A DNA stretch of 21,070 nucleotides from a virus: positions 1 through 21,070 of the IMG/VR virus record IMGVR_UViG_3300010334_000337. The stretch is one strand, 5' to 3'. The translations under genes were made by a program, and so were the position numbers. The notes under the pieces were generated by a model, which ran no database searches, was not told the DNA's origin, and saw nothing but the letters and a program-made list of their open reading frames with translations. Every line of letters starts with the position of its first letter. Position 1 is the first letter of the stretch. Below are positions 18,716 through 21,070 of the stretch, in pieces.

Positions 18716-19068
18716 TGAGACTTCTCTTTATAAGGAATGATCTTGACTTGATTGATAGGTGCTATTGGATCTTTGACCTGATCCTTGTCGACAATCTCTA
18801 CGAGGTTCCACTCGTCCAGCAGCAGCACTATCTTGTTTCTTCTAGCAACGTCGCTCTCAGAGAAGTCTGCCTGCTTTCCATCGAGCATAAAGAGCTCTTT
18901 GAAGTGCACGATGTAGTACCTACCCTGCTTGTGCAGGATGTGGCAAGATTGATACAGCGTATTGTCTTTTTTGGAAGCTAGCCCTATGCGAGACAGTGTC
19001 TCTTTAACTTTTAGAAAATCTTCAGAGCTTCTAAGACGAACTTCCACCAGTTGACTTAGATTGAACAT
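18673..19068 (-). CDS. regA: RegA translational repressor
   Basis: The 131-aa protein matches T4 RegA (122 aa) clearly: the EDFLKVKETLSRIG segment, LYQSCHILHKQGRYYIVHFKE, and the YTIGN ending. RegA binds ribosome-binding sites of early mRNAs and represses translation of replication genes, including its own and those of the clamp loader. The start at 19068 lies within the end of gene 62 (38-nt overlap) and follows AAGGCGG. An additional N-terminal MFNLSQLVEV precedes the T4-like start. It keeps its T4 position after genes 44 and 62 but is separated from gene 43 by accessory genes. Confidence 0.95.
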   Translation of the reverse strand: MFNLSQLVEVRLRSSEDFLKVKETLSRIGLASKKDNTLYQSCHILHKQGRYYIVHFKELFMLDGKQADFSESDVARRNKIVLLLDEWNLVEIVDKDQVKDPIAPINQVKIIPYKEKSQWNLVTKYTIGNRY

Positions 19069-19453
19069 CAGTACCGCCTTTTATTATTCTTGTTCTTATA
19101 AGGTCGATCTGCTCTTTAGTAAGGATCTTAGATAACTCCAGCGCTCTCGCATAATTTATCTTGTAGTATTCCTGTACACATTGAACGTCGGGATCCTCAA
19201 CGTGCTTAGCCCACTTTGAGAACCTCTTTCCTTTTCTGACTATATTTATAAAATAGTCGTTTTGCAGTCGATTTTCTAGCAAATGGTTAACGTTCATCTC
19301 GTTTGCGTGGTATATCGTCTCAGGAAAGTAGGAGAGAGCCTTGTTTGTAAGGAACGGGTTGTAAGACTTCTCCGCGAGCACAGGGTTGTCTGAGTCGCGG
19401 ATCAAGTCTTTCTTCGTGGTATTGATTGCAGTGACAAAGTCAAAAGGGTTCAT
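19031..19453 (-). CDS. 62: Clamp loader small subunit gp62
   Basis: With gp44, gp62 forms the clamp loader (gp44 tetramer plus one gp62) that opens gp45 and loads it onto primed DNA. The 140-aa product is shorter than T4 gp62 (187 aa) but shares blocks such as NKALSYFPETIYHANEMN and RKGKRFSKWAKHVED. Start ATG 19453 overlaps the gene 44 stop (ATGA), with GGAG 6 nt upstream, so both subunits are translationally coupled, as in T4. The C-terminal ST/G/S-rich tail overlaps regA. Confidence 0.92.
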   Translation of the reverse strand: MNPFDFVTAINTTKKDLIRDSDNPVLAEKSYNPFLTNKALSYFPETIYHANEMNVNHLLENRLQNDYFINIVRKGKRFSKWAKHVEDPDVQCVQEYYKINYARALELSKILTKEQIDLIRTRIIKGGTDVQSKSTGGSSS

Positions 19454-20391
19454 TTGAACTCCACTGTCATCATGACCTCAGTCAAGAAGGCTGCAAGGTT
19501 GACTTCTTGGTCGGCGACGAACGCTGCCTGATACTGGTAGCGAGCAAGCAGGATTACGAGGTCTGCAATAGACCCAGCCTTCATGTACTCGTGTGCCGTA
19601 TCGTAGAACTTACGAAACATCGAGGTAGAGTCCATGTCAGAGTTCTCACCGACCCACTTACGCATCTCAGTGAACTTCTTTTCTTTCAAGAGACCGATGA
19701 GGTTGCGGAAGTTATCCTCGCCGAGGTTGGCGAAGATGCCGGTATCGATGTGACCGTTTACGGAGTATCTCTGTAGTTCATTAAGTACCCGACGCCAATC
19801 AGGCACGTGACGCTGAATAAGCTCAGCAATAGTAGCTTTATCATATCCGATTCCCTCTGAGTTGAGGATCTTTAGAGTGCGCTTGAAGAACTCACCGGCG
19901 AGAAGCGGAAGAGAGCTCTTAGGGATCTTGAACTCTACGACAGAGCACCGAGAATGTAGTGGTTCGATAATTCTGTTCTTGAAGTTACAGGTAAGGATAA
20001 ATCCGCAGTTCCTAGAATACTCTTCCATGAAGTTTCTAAGTGCGGGCTGGGTGGAATTGGCATTAAGGTAGTCAGCCTCATCGAGGATGACGTATTTGCG
20101 TCCACCAGTGAGAGAGACGCTTGAGGCGAACTGCTGTATATCGTTGCGAAGCGTGTCGATGTTTCCATTCATACTCCCGTTGATTACGATGTAGTCTGCA
20201 CCGACCTGCTCGAGCATGGCTCGGGCCACCGTCGTCTTACCGACGCCGGGGCCACCAGTCAAGAGGAGGTTCGGGATCTCCTTCATGTCCACGAACTTCT
20301 GAAAGGTACTCTTTAGTTCTTCAGGAAGCACGCAGTCACTTATAGTCTTTGGGCGATACTTCTCCACCCACAAGAATTCATCACGAACCAT
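19450..20391 (-). CDS. 44: Clamp loader ATPase subunit gp44
   Basis: The 313-aa AAA+ ATPase has Walker A GGPGVGKTT (46-54), Walker B VILDEAD (about 97-103) and an arginine-finger SRC motif (HSRCSVVEF, about 155), as expected of gp44/RFC-type loaders. ATP hydrolysis drives loading of the gp45 clamp onto DNA. It opens EFLWVEKYRPKTISDCV, the usual family start. ATG 20391 follows AAGGTGATATA and lies 9 bases after the gene 45 stop. The stop overlaps gene 62. Confidence 0.96.
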   Translation of the reverse strand: MVRDEFLWVEKYRPKTISDCVLPEELKSTFQKFVDMKEIPNLLLTGGPGVGKTTVARAMLEQVGADYIVINGSMNGNIDTLRNDIQQFASSVSLTGGRKYVILDEADYLNANSTQPALRNFMEEYSRNCGFILTCNFKNRIIEPLHSRCSVVEFKIPKSSLPLLAGEFFKRTLKILNSEGIGYDKATIAELIQRHVPDWRRVLNELQRYSVNGHIDTGIFANLGEDNFRNLIGLLKEKKFTEMRKWVGENSDMDSTSMFRKFYDTAHEYMKAGSIADLVILLARYQYQAAFVADQEVNLAAFLTEVMMTVEFK

Positions 20392-20400
20392 TATATCACC

Positions 20401-21063
20401 TTAGTTGTTGAAAGTGCTGTTGGACTCAGTAGGCACGTAGTAGTTGATGGTACTCGACGTAAAGAGTGCGAGACCCTTTGAAGAGATCTTGACGTTGTAT
20501 CCAGTCGAGATCAGCTTCATGATGTTCTCAGCCTTGAACACCATGTTGAACGACTTGTCAGTCGTACCGACGTCTACCATGAAGGTATCGGCCGATGGGT
20601 TCTTTGAGTTGTCAGCGCATAGGCGGATGACGCTGCCGTCACCGACCACGGTGATCTCAGGGAGTTGAAGAACGCCGGTAGCGCGTACTACTCGCTGCAG
20701 CTCTTCCTGAGTGATGTCGAACTCGATGTCAGGAGAAGGAAAGGTGATGTCCTTCTCAGGAGGAGTAACGATCATCGATGGGTCTGCATACGTATAGAGC
20801 AGAGACTGCTTGCCTGAGCTGATCTTCATGTTCTTCTCGCCGAACTCGATCTCAGGGTCGCTGAAGAGCGAGAGAACGCCGAGGAACTTAGAGAGCTCAT
20901 AGATGGCGAACTGTGAAGGAAAAGTCTCCTCCACAGTCACCTTAGCAAAGATCGTCTTCATCTCTGAGATTGTAGAGAGGACGCTTCCGGGCTTCACCAA
21001 GATCGACTTGTTGATAGTGGCGAAGTTCTTGAAGATTGCGATTGTATTTTCACTGATTTTCAT
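20401..21063 (-). CDS. 45: Sliding clamp gp45
   Basis: The 220-aa protein begins MKISENTIAIFKNFATINKS, matching T4 gp45 (228 aa; MKLSKDTTALLKNFATINS), and has FLGVLSLFSDPEIEF and the PTESNSTFNN C-terminal end like T4 LEADSTHDF. Gp45 is the trimeric ring that holds the polymerase on DNA. In T4 it is also the mobile activator of late transcription through gp33/gp55. The late promoters at 7835 and 7978 would use this activity. The start at 21063 is close to the window edge; its promoter and ribosome-binding site lie outside. It heads the 45-44-62-regA operon. Confidence 0.96.
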   Translation of the reverse strand: MKISENTIAIFKNFATINKSILVKPGSVLSTISEMKTIFAKVTVEETFPSQFAIYELSKFLGVLSLFSDPEIEFGEKNMKISSGKQSLLYTYADPSMIVTPPEKDITFPSPDIEFDITQEELQRVVRATGVLQLPEITVVGDGSVIRLCADNSKNPSADTFMVDVGTTDKSFNMVFKAENIMKLISTGYNVKISSKGLALFTSSTINYYVPTESNSTFNN

Positions 21064-21070
21064 AATGTAT

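Noticed and set aside
19243-19250. TATAAATA on the minus strand inside gene 62.
   Set aside because: It lies within coding sequence of an early operon with no late gene behind it; an A/T octamer is likely by chance in Phe-Ile-Asn-Ile codons.
1-21070. CRISPR array, insertion sequence or transposase.
   Set aside because: No regularly spaced repeats of the right length and no transposase-like ORF; the repeats seen are promoter/terminator cassettes.

Overview
This window is part of the genome of a T4-type tailed phage (myovirus). The minus strand carries the T4 replication and recombination core in conserved order. Reading in transcription direction from the right edge: sliding clamp gp45, clamp loader gp44 and gp62, translational repressor RegA, then, after a long accessory stretch, DNA polymerase gp43, recombinase UvsX and replicative helicase gp41. 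An exact DUF1127 protein and an LpxH-like phosphatase, both typical of alphaproteobacteria, suggest (inference only) an alphaproteobacterial host. Genes are tightly packed, with ATGA, TGATG or TAATG stop/start overlaps at most junctions.

Layout. 1-74: tRNA-Lys(UUU)-like gene on the minus strand whose 3' quarter is missing or replaced. 82-354: small winged-helix protein with its own terminator. 437-6933: helicase, three small genes (one a 49-codon ORF), uvsX, a conserved small protein, a QueC-like PP-loop protein and the family B polymerase. 6975-7808: a terminator, a possible 17-codon ORF, DUF1127 and Hsp20. 7808-7842: divergent switch with a sigma70-type early promoter (minus) next to an exact T4 late promoter octamer TATAAATA (plus). 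7835-10400: the only plus-strand block: a micro-ORF, two small membrane proteins, a twitch-type radical SAM enzyme and an EF-hand membrane protein, with late promoters. 10401-11904: a second, SPASM-type radical SAM operon on the minus strand. 11914-14638: an operon from a DUF932-type protein through seven small genes to a tRNA with a CAU anticodon. 14634-17920: small accessory genes in promoter/terminator cassettes, plus a pentein amidinotransferase, a HAD hydrolase and a secreted glycine-zipper protein. 17945-21063: LpxH-like phosphatase, then regA-62-44-45.

Regulation. About ten minus-strand promoters share TTGACA, an A/T-tract spacer of about 17 nt and TATATT/TAATAT. Several sit directly after a terminator hairpin, like the mobile promoter-early stem-loop (PeSL) cassettes of T4-type phages. 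The roughly 11.7 kb between regA and gene 43 (adjacent in T4) is therefore a plastic island. It contains most of the unusual enzymes: two radical SAM proteins, an amidinotransferase, a HAD enzyme with a capsid-targeting-like N terminus and a lipid A-type phosphatase. I see no single proven new system. The best candidates are the late membrane-protein/radical SAM/EF-hand block (8051-10400), the HAD protein with a possible capsid-targeting peptide, and the hidden 49-codon gene fused by overlaps to the helicase gene. All functions come from motif reading by eye; no database search was possible.
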